The position numbers and the translations under genes were made by a program. The notes under the pieces were generated by a model, which was given only the letters and a program-made list of their open reading frames with translations, was not told the DNA's origin and did not search any database. DNA of 64,000 nucleotides from Pseudomonas fluorescens (lineage in GTDB: Bacteria; Pseudomonadota; Gammaproteobacteria; Pseudomonadales; Pseudomonadaceae), in contig NZ_LR134318.1 in the NCBI RefSeq assembly GCF_900636825.1, forward strand, positions 3,815,501-3,879,500, read 5' to 3'. Below are positions 42,641-50,544 of this stretch, in pieces; the stretch's first letter is position 1; every line of letters begins with the position of its first letter.

Positions 42641-42695
42641 CAAACCGTAACATCCTGTCGCTAACCTGCGGCCAAGCTCTGGGACATTGCCGTTA

Positions 42696-42747
42696 AAGTG
42701 CGACGCACTTGTCCGAATCGAACCAAACGGCCTCAGAGGACTCTGAG
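42696..42747 (+). promoter_or_regulatory. Structured leader: two hairpins before the small reading frame
   Basis: AAGTGCG-A-CGCACTT at 42696-42710 and CTCAGAG-GA-CTCTGAG at 42732-42747 are perfect inverted repeats. The second buries the AGAGGA Shine-Dalgarno sequence of the ATG at 42750, so folding could block translation. Confidence 0.5.
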
Positions 42748-42749
42748 CT

Positions 42750-42866
42750 ATGACTTTTTCGCAGAGGAAGCTGTTCACGACAGGGAAAACACCCGGCGCT
42801 GGGAGCCCGCGGTGTAAAGGTTTGTCAGCCTTAACCGAATTTGCTGAAGAACCTCTTATTACATGA
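42750..42866 (+). CDS. Possible 38-residue leader peptide coupled to the histidine phosphatase gene
   Basis: A short frame MTFSQRKLFTTGKTPGAGSP... that ends EEPLIT. It has AGAGGA eight bases upstream, and its TGA overlaps the ATG of the next gene (ATGA), the usual sign of translational coupling. No homology recognised. It may be a regulatory leader rather than a functional protein. Confidence 0.35.
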   Translation: MTFSQRKLFTTGKTPGAGSPRCKGLSALTEFAEEPLIT

Positions 42867-43537
42867 CGAATCTTTTGAGTTTCGCCAAACGCTTCAAACA
42901 TCGCGCCTACGTAGCCCTGCCTTCCCTGCTGGCGGTCAGTGCGTTGTTCCTGTCCCTCGAGTCCAGTGAAAGCCGCGCGCAACCGGCCGACGGCACGCAA
43001 ACGCTGGTGTTTCTGCGCCATGCGGAAAAACCCGAGGGCGGTCTCGGTCAGCTCAACTGTCAGGGCTTGAATCGGGCGATCGATCTGTCGACGTTGCTGC
43101 CGGAGAAATTCGGCAAGGCCGATTACGTGTTTGCCGCCAACCCGACGCGCAATGTCGAGGAAGGCGAACTGGATAATTCCTACAGCTACATTCGCCCGCT
43201 GATGACCATCAGCCCGGCGGCGATCAAGCTGGGCCTGCCAGTCAACATCGAGTTTTCCGCCAACGACACCAGCGATTTGGCGCGCGAACTGCTCGCGGAC
43301 AAATATCACAACTCGACGATCTACACCGCATGGTCGCATGGCTATCTGCCGGAACTGATCAACAAGGTCGCCGGCAAAGCGGTCGGCGAGGCGCAGGAGA
43401 TCACCGACGACTGGTCCGGCGACGATTTTGACTCGCTGTACGTGCTGACCCTCACCTGGCACAACGGCAAGGCCAGCCTGCAAAGCCACAGCTACAAGCA
43501 GGGGCTGGATCATGGCAACGAGTCTTGCCCGACCTGA
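42863..43537 (+). CDS. Exported histidine phosphatase family protein
   Basis: A 224-residue protein with a basic N-terminus and hydrophobic signal or anchor (VALPSLLAVSALFLSLESSESRA, about 17-39), followed by a histidine phosphatase domain starting LVFLRHAEKPEGGLGQLNCQGLNRA with the RHAE catalytic motif (His near residue 53). The second conserved His is in YTAWSHGYLPELI. Substrate unknown. Its start overlaps the stop of a short upstream frame by ATGA. No strong own ribosome-binding site, in line with coupling. Confidence 0.85.
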   Translation: MTNLLSFAKRFKHRAYVALPSLLAVSALFLSLESSESRAQPADGTQTLVFLRHAEKPEGGLGQLNCQGLNRAIDLSTLLPEKFGKADYVFAANPTRNVEEGELDNSYSYIRPLMTISPAAIKLGLPVNIEFSANDTSDLARELLADKYHNSTIYTAWSHGYLPELINKVAGKAVGEAQEITDDWSGDDFDSLYVLTLTWHNGKASLQSHSYKQGLDHGNESCPT

Positions 43538-43542
43538 GTTTT

Positions 43543-43588
43543 GTGGGGGCCGGGCCGGCCTAATCGCCAGCAGAGCTGGCTCCCACGG
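43543..43588. repeat. Decayed palindrome GTGGGGGCC/GGCTCCCAC
   Basis: A short, degenerate REP-like inverted repeat with the ATCGCCAGCAGAGCTGGC arm similar to the repeat at 13613-13706. Confidence 0.55.
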
Positions 43589-43631
43589 GTTTGTGTACAC
43601 AGCAAATCACTGTGGGGGCCAGCAAAAAACC

Positions 43632-44735
43632 TCAAACCCTCTGATTCACCCGCTGGCGCAGATACTCGATCACCGCCCCGCGCTCGCCGGCGAATTCGAT
43701 CCGCCCGCCCTTCTTCTCGCGCTGAAACACATACATCGGGTCGTAATACTCGCGCAGCAAGCCCTCGATCCAGCCGCGATGCAGATCCACCGCACCGCTG
43801 CGTGCCTGCTCGATCAACGCCTGTTCCATCAACAGCAACATCCGCTGATGACGCTCGCCACCCAGGCGTTTCTGCACATTGTTCAGGCTTTCCAGCAAAC
43901 GCTCCGAGAACAGCGTGAAGCCTTCCTCGCCATGCACCGCGCAAAACTCAGCCGATAAATCCACCACGTAATCACGCAGGATCCGCTCGACGCGATCTTC
44001 AAACCGATCTTCCAGCCAGACCATCGGGTATTGCTGCATGCCCTGATACAACGGCAGCGGCAAAGCACAACTGCCGACCACACGGCTCTCATCCTCCAGC
44101 ACGAACTGTTCGATGCCCGCATCGCGCTTCTTCAGAACGTCGATGGCCAGCCGGTTTTCGAAATCGATGTTCGACGGCTGTGCCGTGGCGCGTTTGCCGA
44201 AACTGGAACCGCGATGATTGGCGTGGCCCTCTAGATCCACACCGTTGCGCAACTGCACCAGCACTTCAGTTTTGCCGGTGCCGGTCATGCCGCCGAGCAA
44301 GACGAAATCGCATTGCGCGATGGCTTGCTCAAGGGTGTCGATGAGGAAGTTGCGCATTGCCTTATAGCCACCAGCGACCCGGGGAAAGTCGATGCCCGCC
44401 TCGTCACGTAACCACTGTTGGGTGATCTGCGAACGCAAGCCGCCGCGAAAACAATAGAGGTAACCGTCCGGATGAGCGCGGGCGAAATCGGCCCACGCCT
44501 GGATCCGCTCGGCCTTGACCGCACCGGACACCAATTGATGGCCCAATTCGATGGCGGCCTGCTGACCATGTTGCTTGTAGCAGGTGCCGATTTTCTGCCG
44601 TTCGAGGTCGTTCATTAGCGGCAGGTTGATCACACTGGGAAACGCGCCTTTGTGAAACTCGATCGGCGCGCGGGCGTCCATCAGCGGTCGGTCGTGGAGA
44701 AAAATATCACGGTAGTCGTTGCAGTCGCGGAGCAT
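43632..44735 (-). CDS. mnmH: tRNA 2-selenouridine synthase
   Basis: Replaces sulfur by selenium at the wobble 2-thiouridine of tRNAs for Lys, Glu and Gln, using selenophosphate. The 367-residue product (also called SelU/YbbB) has an N-terminal rhodanese domain with the catalytic Cys in YLYCFRGGLRSQ (about residue 96) and a C-terminal P-loop domain with GGMTGTGKTEV. ATG 44735 overlaps the selD stop (TGATG), so the two genes are coupled; selenophosphate from SelD is its substrate. Confidence 0.95.
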   Translation of the reverse strand: MLRDCNDYRDIFLHDRPLMDARAPIEFHKGAFPSVINLPLMNDLERQKIGTCYKQHGQQAAIELGHQLVSGAVKAERIQAWADFARAHPDGYLYCFRGGLRSQITQQWLRDEAGIDFPRVAGGYKAMRNFLIDTLEQAIAQCDFVLLGGMTGTGKTEVLVQLRNGVDLEGHANHRGSSFGKRATAQPSNIDFENRLAIDVLKKRDAGIEQFVLEDESRVVGSCALPLPLYQGMQQYPMVWLEDRFEDRVERILRDYVVDLSAEFCAVHGEEGFTLFSERLLESLNNVQKRLGGERHQRMLLLMEQALIEQARSGAVDLHRGWIEGLLREYYDPMYVFQREKKGGRIEFAGERGAVIEYLRQRVNQRV

Positions 44736-45769
44736 CACAGCACCTCGACTGCGGTCGTCTGTCGCTCAACCAGCTCGCCGATAGGCGTCAGATTCAAACC
44801 CAGCTGCGCCGCAACGCTGAGAAATTCGTCGTTGCCTTCCGGGGTGACGGCGATCAGCAAACCGCCGCTGGTCTGCGGATCGCACAAGACCCGCTTATGC
44901 AGCTCTTGCACACGCCCGACCTTGCTCGAATAGCTGTCGAAATTGCGCAGCGTGCCGCCGGGAACACAACCCTGATCAAGGTAATACTCGACGCTGTCCA
45001 GGCGGGGCACACGGTCGTAAGCGATGCGCGCGGTCAGATTGCTGCCATCCGCCATTTCCACCAGATGCCCGAGCAGGCCAAAACCGGTGACGTCGGTCAT
45101 CGCCGTAACCCCGGCGAGTTTGCCGAAACGGCTGCCGGGCTTGTTGAGGGTGCACATCCAGTCACGGGCCACGCCGACGTCTGAAGCACGCAATTTGCCT
45201 TTCTTTTCAGCAGTAGTAAGGATGCCGATGCCCAGCGGTTTGGTCAGGTACAGCAAGCAACCGGCGGTGGCGGTGTCGTTGCGCTTCATGTGGCGCTTTT
45301 CCACGAGGCCGGTGACGGCAAGACCGAAAATCGGTTCAGGCGCGTCGATCGAATGCCCGCCCGCCAAGGTAATGCCCGCCTCATCACACACCGCGCGGCC
45401 GCCACGGATCACTTCGCGGGCGACTTCCGGGGCCAGCACATTGACTGGCCAACCCAGAATCGCAATCGCCATCAGCGGATCGCCGCCCATGGCGTAGATG
45501 TCGCTGATGGCGTTGGTCGCGGCAATGCGGCCGAAGTCGAACGGGTCATCGACAATCGGCATGAAAAAGTCAGTGGTCGACACCACACCGCGCTCGGCAT
45601 CGATCTCGTACACCGCTGCGTCATCGCGCGAGGCATTGCCCACCCACAATTTCGGATCGAGATTCTGGGCGCCGCTGCCGGCCAGAATCACTTCCAGCAC
45701 CTGCGGGGAAATCTTGCAGCCGCAACCGGCGCCGTGGCTGTATTGGGTCAGACGAATCGGCTCACTCAT
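44735..45769 (-). CDS. selD: Selenophosphate synthetase (selenide, water dikinase)
   Basis: Makes selenophosphate from selenide and ATP. The 344-residue product has the N-terminal GAGCGCK loop with Cys16 in the place that is Cys or Sec in the family and Lys19; the ATP/Mg site includes GNASRDDAAVYEID, STTDFFMPIVDDPFDFGRIAA and DVTGFGLLGHL. It is first in an operon with mnmH. No selA or selB is in the window, so use in selenouridine alone or also in selenocysteine cannot be told. Confidence 0.95.
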   Translation of the reverse strand: MSEPIRLTQYSHGAGCGCKISPQVLEVILAGSGAQNLDPKLWVGNASRDDAAVYEIDAERGVVSTTDFFMPIVDDPFDFGRIAATNAISDIYAMGGDPLMAIAILGWPVNVLAPEVAREVIRGGRAVCDEAGITLAGGHSIDAPEPIFGLAVTGLVEKRHMKRNDTATAGCLLYLTKPLGIGILTTAEKKGKLRASDVGVARDWMCTLNKPGSRFGKLAGVTAMTDVTGFGLLGHLVEMADGSNLTARIAYDRVPRLDSVEYYLDQGCVPGGTLRNFDSYSSKVGRVQELHKRVLCDPQTSGGLLIAVTPEGNDEFLSVAAQLGLNLTPIGELVERQTTAVEVL

Positions 45770-45844
45770 GGGGGAGTCTCTGGCTGGAAATGACGCCGAT
45801 TCTAGCAGAGCGCAGGATTGCAGATTTTGCTGACTGTCAGGGCC

Positions 45845-45871
45845 CCTTCGCGAGCAGGCTCGCTCCCACAG
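45845..45871. repeat. Single arm of REP family B
   Basis: TTCGCGAGCAGGCTCGCTCC CACAG without a nearby inverted partner, upstream of selD. Confidence 0.75.
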
Positions 45872-45979
45872 TGTTTTGTGTCAGGCACAGTCAGTCAGTC
45901 TGCTGGCGATAGCGATCGCCTGATTGGCGGGAAACCCACTGCTTCACACAGGAACCACCCTGATCAAAGCCTTGCCTCG

Positions 45980-47092
45980 CTACGCCCGGCCGCGCTGCAC
46001 CTCGGCAAAAATTTCGGTAATCGGCCGTCGCGGCTGACGCCTCTGCATCTGCCGCACCTGCTCGCTCAATCGCAGCAATTCTTCGCTGGGCTTGGCCCAC
46101 TGCTCTTTCGGCAATGGCTCAGACCATTCGCGCATGACCTCGGGCAACGCCTGCTTGCCGATTCTTTCGAGGCGGCGCACTTCCCATTCGACGAGGCGGT
46201 TGGGAATCGTCCATAGCGTCATGACGTGATAGAGGTACCAGAAAAACCCCGAGAGCCTTGTCCGTGTCCCTTCGCGAATTTGCCGGTGCATGCGCGCGCG
46301 GGCGTTGCGGAAGTTGTGCAGGCCTTCGTGAGGAGGGTCGTCGGGGCCTTGCAGATCTTGCAGGTCTTGAATGGATTTGAGGTCGTTGACTTCGTACTCC
46401 ATGTAGCCGCGAATTGCTTCCCAGTGGCTGATCGCGAGCTCCAGGCTGGCGCATTGGAATTCGAGGCTGGTGAGAGTTTCGCCGTGATGGAAACCGATGC
46501 CCATGCCGTATTGGCGATGGATGCCGAATTGGGTGGCGCCTTGGGCTTCGATGACCCATGCGGACAGCGATTCCCATGGGACGAAGACTGGTTCGGTGGC
46601 GCCCTCGGGCATGAAGCAGACTTCGCGGCGTTGGCGGTTGAAGCGGGTTGGGATGAGGGAGAGGCGTTTTTTGTGGACGTGGTGCCAGACGCCTAGGCCG
46701 ATAAGTAAAATCAAAGGGCTGCTGATCAATTCATTCTCATAGGCCACTTCGAATACACCAACCATTGACTCCCAAATCGCCTCGTTTCCATAGCCGAAAA
46801 TAATGCCCAGCAAACCGGTAAACAAAGGGAATAAAACGAGGACTATAAAAGTACCTGCAGTCGTCCCGCCGATAATTAGCTGCCACGGAAATACCTCTAA
46901 AGAACCGAGACCAAAGTCCATGTATCCGTCATTGAAAGTTCCAATGTAAGGCCCGTAAGGTGGCATCAATGTCGGCAATGGCAATGGTGCGAGATAGGTA
47001 ATTTTTCCGCTTGGGAACGGCTGACTATCACCCGCTTTTTTAACCCCCTTATATTCCGAAGTATAAAGAGGATTATTGTAATTGTTCAGCAT
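45980..47092 (-). CDS. DUF6708-like membrane protein
   Basis: A 370-residue protein with two hydrophobic segments (about 72-97, WQLIIGGTTAGTFIVLVLFPLFTGLL, and about 122-136), a beta-rich middle (FNRQRREVCFMPEGATEPVFVPWESLSAWV) and a basic helical C-terminus. The pattern matches proteins labelled DUF6708 that often occur in type VI secretion neighbourhoods; I am only moderately sure of the family number. It overlaps the upstream VgrG-fragment gene by 20 bp, so the two are cotranscribed. GC content of its 5' part is lower than in neighbouring genes. Possibly an immunity or accessory membrane protein; inference. Confidence 0.6.
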   Translation of the reverse strand: MLNNYNNPLYTSEYKGVKKAGDSQPFPSGKITYLAPLPLPTLMPPYGPYIGTFNDGYMDFGLGSLEVFPWQLIIGGTTAGTFIVLVLFPLFTGLLGIIFGYGNEAIWESMVGVFEVAYENELISSPLILLIGLGVWHHVHKKRLSLIPTRFNRQRREVCFMPEGATEPVFVPWESLSAWVIEAQGATQFGIHRQYGMGIGFHHGETLTSLEFQCASLELAISHWEAIRGYMEYEVNDLKSIQDLQDLQGPDDPPHEGLHNFRNARARMHRQIREGTRTRLSGFFWYLYHVMTLWTIPNRLVEWEVRRLERIGKQALPEVMREWSEPLPKEQWAKPSEELLRLSEQVRQMQRRQPRRPITEIFAEVQRGRA

Positions 47093-47732
47093 GGTCAGCC
47101 CAGTCGAGATATTGAGTTTCTACCAGCAAAACCGGTGGATTTTTCTTAACCGAGCCGGGAATAACTACAGCAAAATGGCCGGTATCCCGAGGGTCGATAT
47201 GAATGACGCGAGTTCGTGACTCTGCCTTGCCTTCGCCATTGACGGTTTGAATACATACGGCAAGTTCGAGCGTTTCCTTTGCAGGTGAGTATTCAGAATC
47301 GGAACGGATGGGGTATTGAAGGCAGAGCACCAAACCATCCGGCGAAGATTTCACGATTCGCAGACTGCTCAATATTTCCTCACTGATGACTTCCTTGTGC
47401 TCTTGCGGCAAACCGCGACCGTGTAGCGGCATGAGAAGCCGATGGGCGCCGATTCCCAAACGATGGCTCGGTTTACCGTTCAACGGCGGCGTAAGATCAT
47501 TTAGCGCCAGCCTCGGCAAAACCAAATGAATATCCGCCGCGCCAAAAGCGAGAAAGGCCGGACGATGCAGGAAGGATTCGAGATCCAGGTCGTGGCGCTC
47601 GCTGACCACTTCGATCTCGACCGCATAGGTTTGATTAAGCGCTTCCGTGGCGCGGAATTCGGCGACTTGCAGATCGTGCGCAACGCCTTCGATCTCGAGA
47701 GTGAAAACCGCGGATTTGCCATGGGTGAGCAT
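47073..47732 (-). CDS. Truncated VgrG N-terminus fused to an unrecognised C-terminal region
   Basis: A 219-residue protein. Residues 1 to about 64 match the start of VgrG spike proteins (FTLEIEGVAHDLQVAEF, YAVEIEVVSERHDLDLESFLHRPAFLAFG). From about residue 66 the VgrG barrel is missing and an unrelated sequence follows (LPRLALNDLTPPLNGKPSHRLGIG, SSLRIVKSSPDGLVLCLQYPI, ESRTRVIHIDPRDTGHFAVVIPGS), of unknown family. It cannot form a VgrG trimer. Probably a recombination product in which a vgrG 5' end now drives a different cargo. No other type VI gene is in the window. Confidence 0.6.
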   Translation of the reverse strand: MLTHGKSAVFTLEIEGVAHDLQVAEFRATEALNQTYAVEIEVVSERHDLDLESFLHRPAFLAFGAADIHLVLPRLALNDLTPPLNGKPSHRLGIGAHRLLMPLHGRGLPQEHKEVISEEILSSLRIVKSSPDGLVLCLQYPIRSDSEYSPAKETLELAVCIQTVNGEGKAESRTRVIHIDPRDTGHFAVVIPGSVKKNPPVLLVETQYLDWADHAEQLQ

Positions 47733-48057
47733 CCAGCTGTCCCTGTGTCAGGTTGAAACAGCGGACTTTGAACAGGGTTATCGAATCCGTGGAGTCAGAC
47801 GGCTCGATGTTTTACGTAGGACGCAGGCGATCAGGAAACGACTGACAGCCAATCCGCATAAGTCCTACGGAAACGTCTGGCAATAGCGTTGTTTCCAGGA
47901 AAAAATCCGATTTTTCGGGCAGCGAAAAGTCCTTCAGCCTCAGGCCGTAACTGACCGCTCGTCGAAAAAGCGTTCTCACCTGTCAGATCTGACAGGTGAC
48001 GCGAGTCGTCGCTTGGCATTAGCTATCGCCATGGCAACCTGCCTTCTGGAGATGGCG
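47733..48057. promoter_or_regulatory. Divergent promoter region with a 22-bp perfect palindrome
   Basis: No gene is visible in this 325-bp stretch. At 47977-47998 CACCTGTCAGA is followed directly by its reverse complement, a 22-bp perfect palindrome 59 bp before the start of the large gene. It looks like an operator shared by the divergent genes or a hairpin in the leader of the plus-strand gene. Confidence 0.6.
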
Positions 48058-50268
48058 ATGAACACCAAAGCCCGTACGATCGAAACGTTTGACCTCGGCG
48101 TGCCCTATGCCCCTGAAATGGTTGAGCTGGAGCCTGCCGACGCCATATTCCACGGCGGTGTTTCAATTGAAGATGCTACGGCTTCCAGCGGTTTTCTGGT
48201 GCTGTCTCTGGCATATCGCGAGCAGTCCGCTAACGACAGGATCACGCTATATCTGAATGACGAAAATGTTGCCGATACCACCGTTGCCATAGGCAAGGAG
48301 GCCGACAACATCCCTTTGCTCATTCCGGCGGGACTTTTCCAGAAAGGCGAAAACCGCATCAAGTTCGGCGTCAAACGGACGTCCAGCAATGAAAGCTTCA
48401 GCAAAGAATTGATTCTGCTGCACCGCAACTCACCGCCAGGCGACAATCCTGCGGTGCTCGACATCAAGATCAGCCACACCAGCATTGGCCCAAGTGAAGC
48501 GGAGAAAGTATCCGTGACCGTTAGCTACAAAAACATGCAGTGGTATGACCGCATAGTTGTCGACTGCAACGGCGTACAAGTGCCTCATCAGCTGCTGCCT
48601 GACAGCACCTCGCCTCTGCCAGCGGTACCGAAGAGCGTGCAGATCCCGATTCCGAAATCGGTGCTGGAACAGAGCGGCGACGATTCCGACTTCGAATTCA
48701 AATACCGCGTCACCGACTACCTGAGCAATGCCTCGCAGTGGTCGAGGATTGTCACCGTCGATGTTCATCTGGATCGCTTCGAATTGCCGATGGCAACGCT
48801 TCGCGAAATTGCCACCGACGATAGCGATGACCCGAGCGTTGTTGATCTGGAAAAAATGAAGGGTGGGCCGCTTTGGGTATTGGTTCATTTGGTGGACACG
48901 GTATGGCGATCAGGGGATACGATTCGCCTGGCATTTACCGCTGAACTGGACGGCAAAGTGGTAGCTTTTCATGAAGAAAAGTTGGCTTTGAACAAAGTGC
49001 CAAATCAACTGGCGAGAGAGATTCCCAATGCGAAAGTTGTGGCTGACAGCAATGTCAGCCTGATTTATCAAATGATCCGTGGCGAAGAAGTCATTGCCAC
49101 TTCCACGCCTGCCCTTGCACAAGTCATAGGTGCCAATGCCATAAAATTACCGCCCCCTATTTTACGGGCACCAGCGGTGAATCCTATCGATGTTATCGCC
49201 CATCCACACGGCATAAAACTTCGAATCAAATATCCGGAAGCGCAGAGTGGCGACCGCGCACGCTTGGTGGAAGTGCGTGCGCCAGCGGGCACGCCCCAGT
49301 TCCCGTTGAAGTCGTTCGGTATTCAGAATGTGGTGGATTTCGAACTCGGACCCGCGTTCTTGGCAGCCAGAATGGACAAGGAGTTGGAGTTCAGATGGAA
49401 TTTGAATCGGGGGGGACATCAGATTGCGAAATCCGCGCTGCTAAAATTAAAGGTGCAAACGGTTGCAGACGCAGACATCAGACTTCCTGAACCACTTATT
49501 TTGGAAAAAAAAGGTGAGGAACTCGCACTGATCGATTTTGAAGGCGACGCAACATTCCGCCTTGCAAGATGGACCTTTATCGGACTCGGCCAAATGGTTT
49601 CAGCCACATTGACAAGTAAAAATATTACTTCACTTCCGATCCTGACGAATTACAAAGTAACGGACATGGACCTGTTAAACGGCTTGGAGAAGCCTGTCTC
49701 TCGCGAATGGCTTGCGCGATTATCTGACGGAGTGCCAATCACACTTGAAAGCGAAATTTCGACCACACAGGACAACGCTATAAAATTGAAAGAAAACACA
49801 GCCGTTATTAGAAACATTAAACTCTCTTCCGGAATCGAAAAGTGGGATTCCCCACCTATCTCCTATCAACTTCAGCTTAATACACCAATGCCGTTGAACA
49901 GCGGAATCATCATCGAACTACTTAGCACGCTGTCCAACGTCCATATCGGGTATTATGATGGATACCGAAGTCTATATTATAAAAACAATACTAAAGCAAA
50001 ATTTTCTTGGAACTCAGTGACAAAGCAAACAAGAATTTCGACAATGTCGACTCATTCACCCAATCACAAAATAACTTTTTATGACAGATTAGATTTAGTC
50101 ATAGAGACTCTGAACATACCAACGAGCATTGTAAACGTGACGACTTTGGATTACAAAGCTCCCACAGGGCGTCTTATCTCCTACTTTATTATTGAATCGC
50201 TTCAGGAAACCCCTGATCCAAACAGAGATTCAGGCTTCCTGATAACTTCTATCGAATGGTTGAGCTGA
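48058..50268 (+). CDS. Large hypothetical protein with repeated beta-sandwich-like modules
   Basis: A 736-residue protein without signal peptide. Several segments look like Ig-like beta sandwiches: residues about 40-125 (DRITLYLNDENVADTTVAI, GENRIKFGVKRTS), 140-240 (VSVTVSYKNMQWYDRIVVDCNGVQV, FKYRVTDYLSNASQWSRIVTVDV), 270-360 (GDTIRLAFTAELDGK) and 390-475. The C-terminal third (about 500-736) is different, Ile/Asn/Lys-rich and encoded by clearly AT-richer DNA, with no family recognised. ATG 48058 has GGAG six bases upstream. It resembles accessory proteins of pseudomonads of unknown role; adhesin- or toxin-like function is only a guess. Confidence 0.6.
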   Translation: MNTKARTIETFDLGVPYAPEMVELEPADAIFHGGVSIEDATASSGFLVLSLAYREQSANDRITLYLNDENVADTTVAIGKEADNIPLLIPAGLFQKGENRIKFGVKRTSSNESFSKELILLHRNSPPGDNPAVLDIKISHTSIGPSEAEKVSVTVSYKNMQWYDRIVVDCNGVQVPHQLLPDSTSPLPAVPKSVQIPIPKSVLEQSGDDSDFEFKYRVTDYLSNASQWSRIVTVDVHLDRFELPMATLREIATDDSDDPSVVDLEKMKGGPLWVLVHLVDTVWRSGDTIRLAFTAELDGKVVAFHEEKLALNKVPNQLAREIPNAKVVADSNVSLIYQMIRGEEVIATSTPALAQVIGANAIKLPPPILRAPAVNPIDVIAHPHGIKLRIKYPEAQSGDRARLVEVRAPAGTPQFPLKSFGIQNVVDFELGPAFLAARMDKELEFRWNLNRGGHQIAKSALLKLKVQTVADADIRLPEPLILEKKGEELALIDFEGDATFRLARWTFIGLGQMVSATLTSKNITSLPILTNYKVTDMDLLNGLEKPVSREWLARLSDGVPITLESEISTTQDNAIKLKENTAVIRNIKLSSGIEKWDSPPISYQLQLNTPMPLNSGIIIELLSTLSNVHIGYYDGYRSLYYKNNTKAKFSWNSVTKQTRISTMSTHSPNHKITFYDRLDLVIETLNIPTSIVNVTTLDYKAPTGRLISYFIIESLQETPDPNRDSGFLITSIEWLS

Positions 50269-50445
50269 CACCAGCAAGGGGCTCAAAAAAACAAGCCGTT
50301 CCGTATTAAAATTACCTTTTATCTTGGAAAAGCTAGTTCCGGCGCAGCGGTTTTTTCCAGCGGATGTTACGCTGCATTGCTGTCAAGCTGGAACAAGTCT
50401 TTTAGTCGTGCGCACACTGAGTTCTGCGCGTTTGATAATCCGGTA

Positions 50446-50529
50446 AAAGCTGCGGCATGCTGCGGTCTTTTAACCTCACTGTCTGAAGAACAAGAGCAAA
50501 AGATCGCAGCGTGCCGCAGCTCCTACAGT
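50446..50529. repeat. REP-type palindromic repeat (family A)
   Basis: AAGCTGCGGCATGCTGCGGTCTTTT and GATCGCAGCGTGCCGCAGCT form the arms, with a decayed left end. Confidence 0.85.
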
Positions 50530-50544
50530 TGGGGTTCGGGTGGA

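Noticed and set aside
42696..42747. Known riboswitch class before the histidine phosphatase gene
   Set aside because: I could not match any known riboswitch consensus; only two simple hairpins are visible.
41822..43600. A 592-codon frame on the minus strand extending the yghU-like gene upstream
   Set aside because: The extension reads through a decayed REP and antisense to the histidine phosphatase. The GST domain starts at about 42520.
48013..48057. Upstream in-frame start of the large unknown gene (MALAIAMATC...)
   Set aside because: ATG 48058 has a GGAG site at the right distance; the upstream codons would overlap the leader after the palindrome and look like noncoding DNA.
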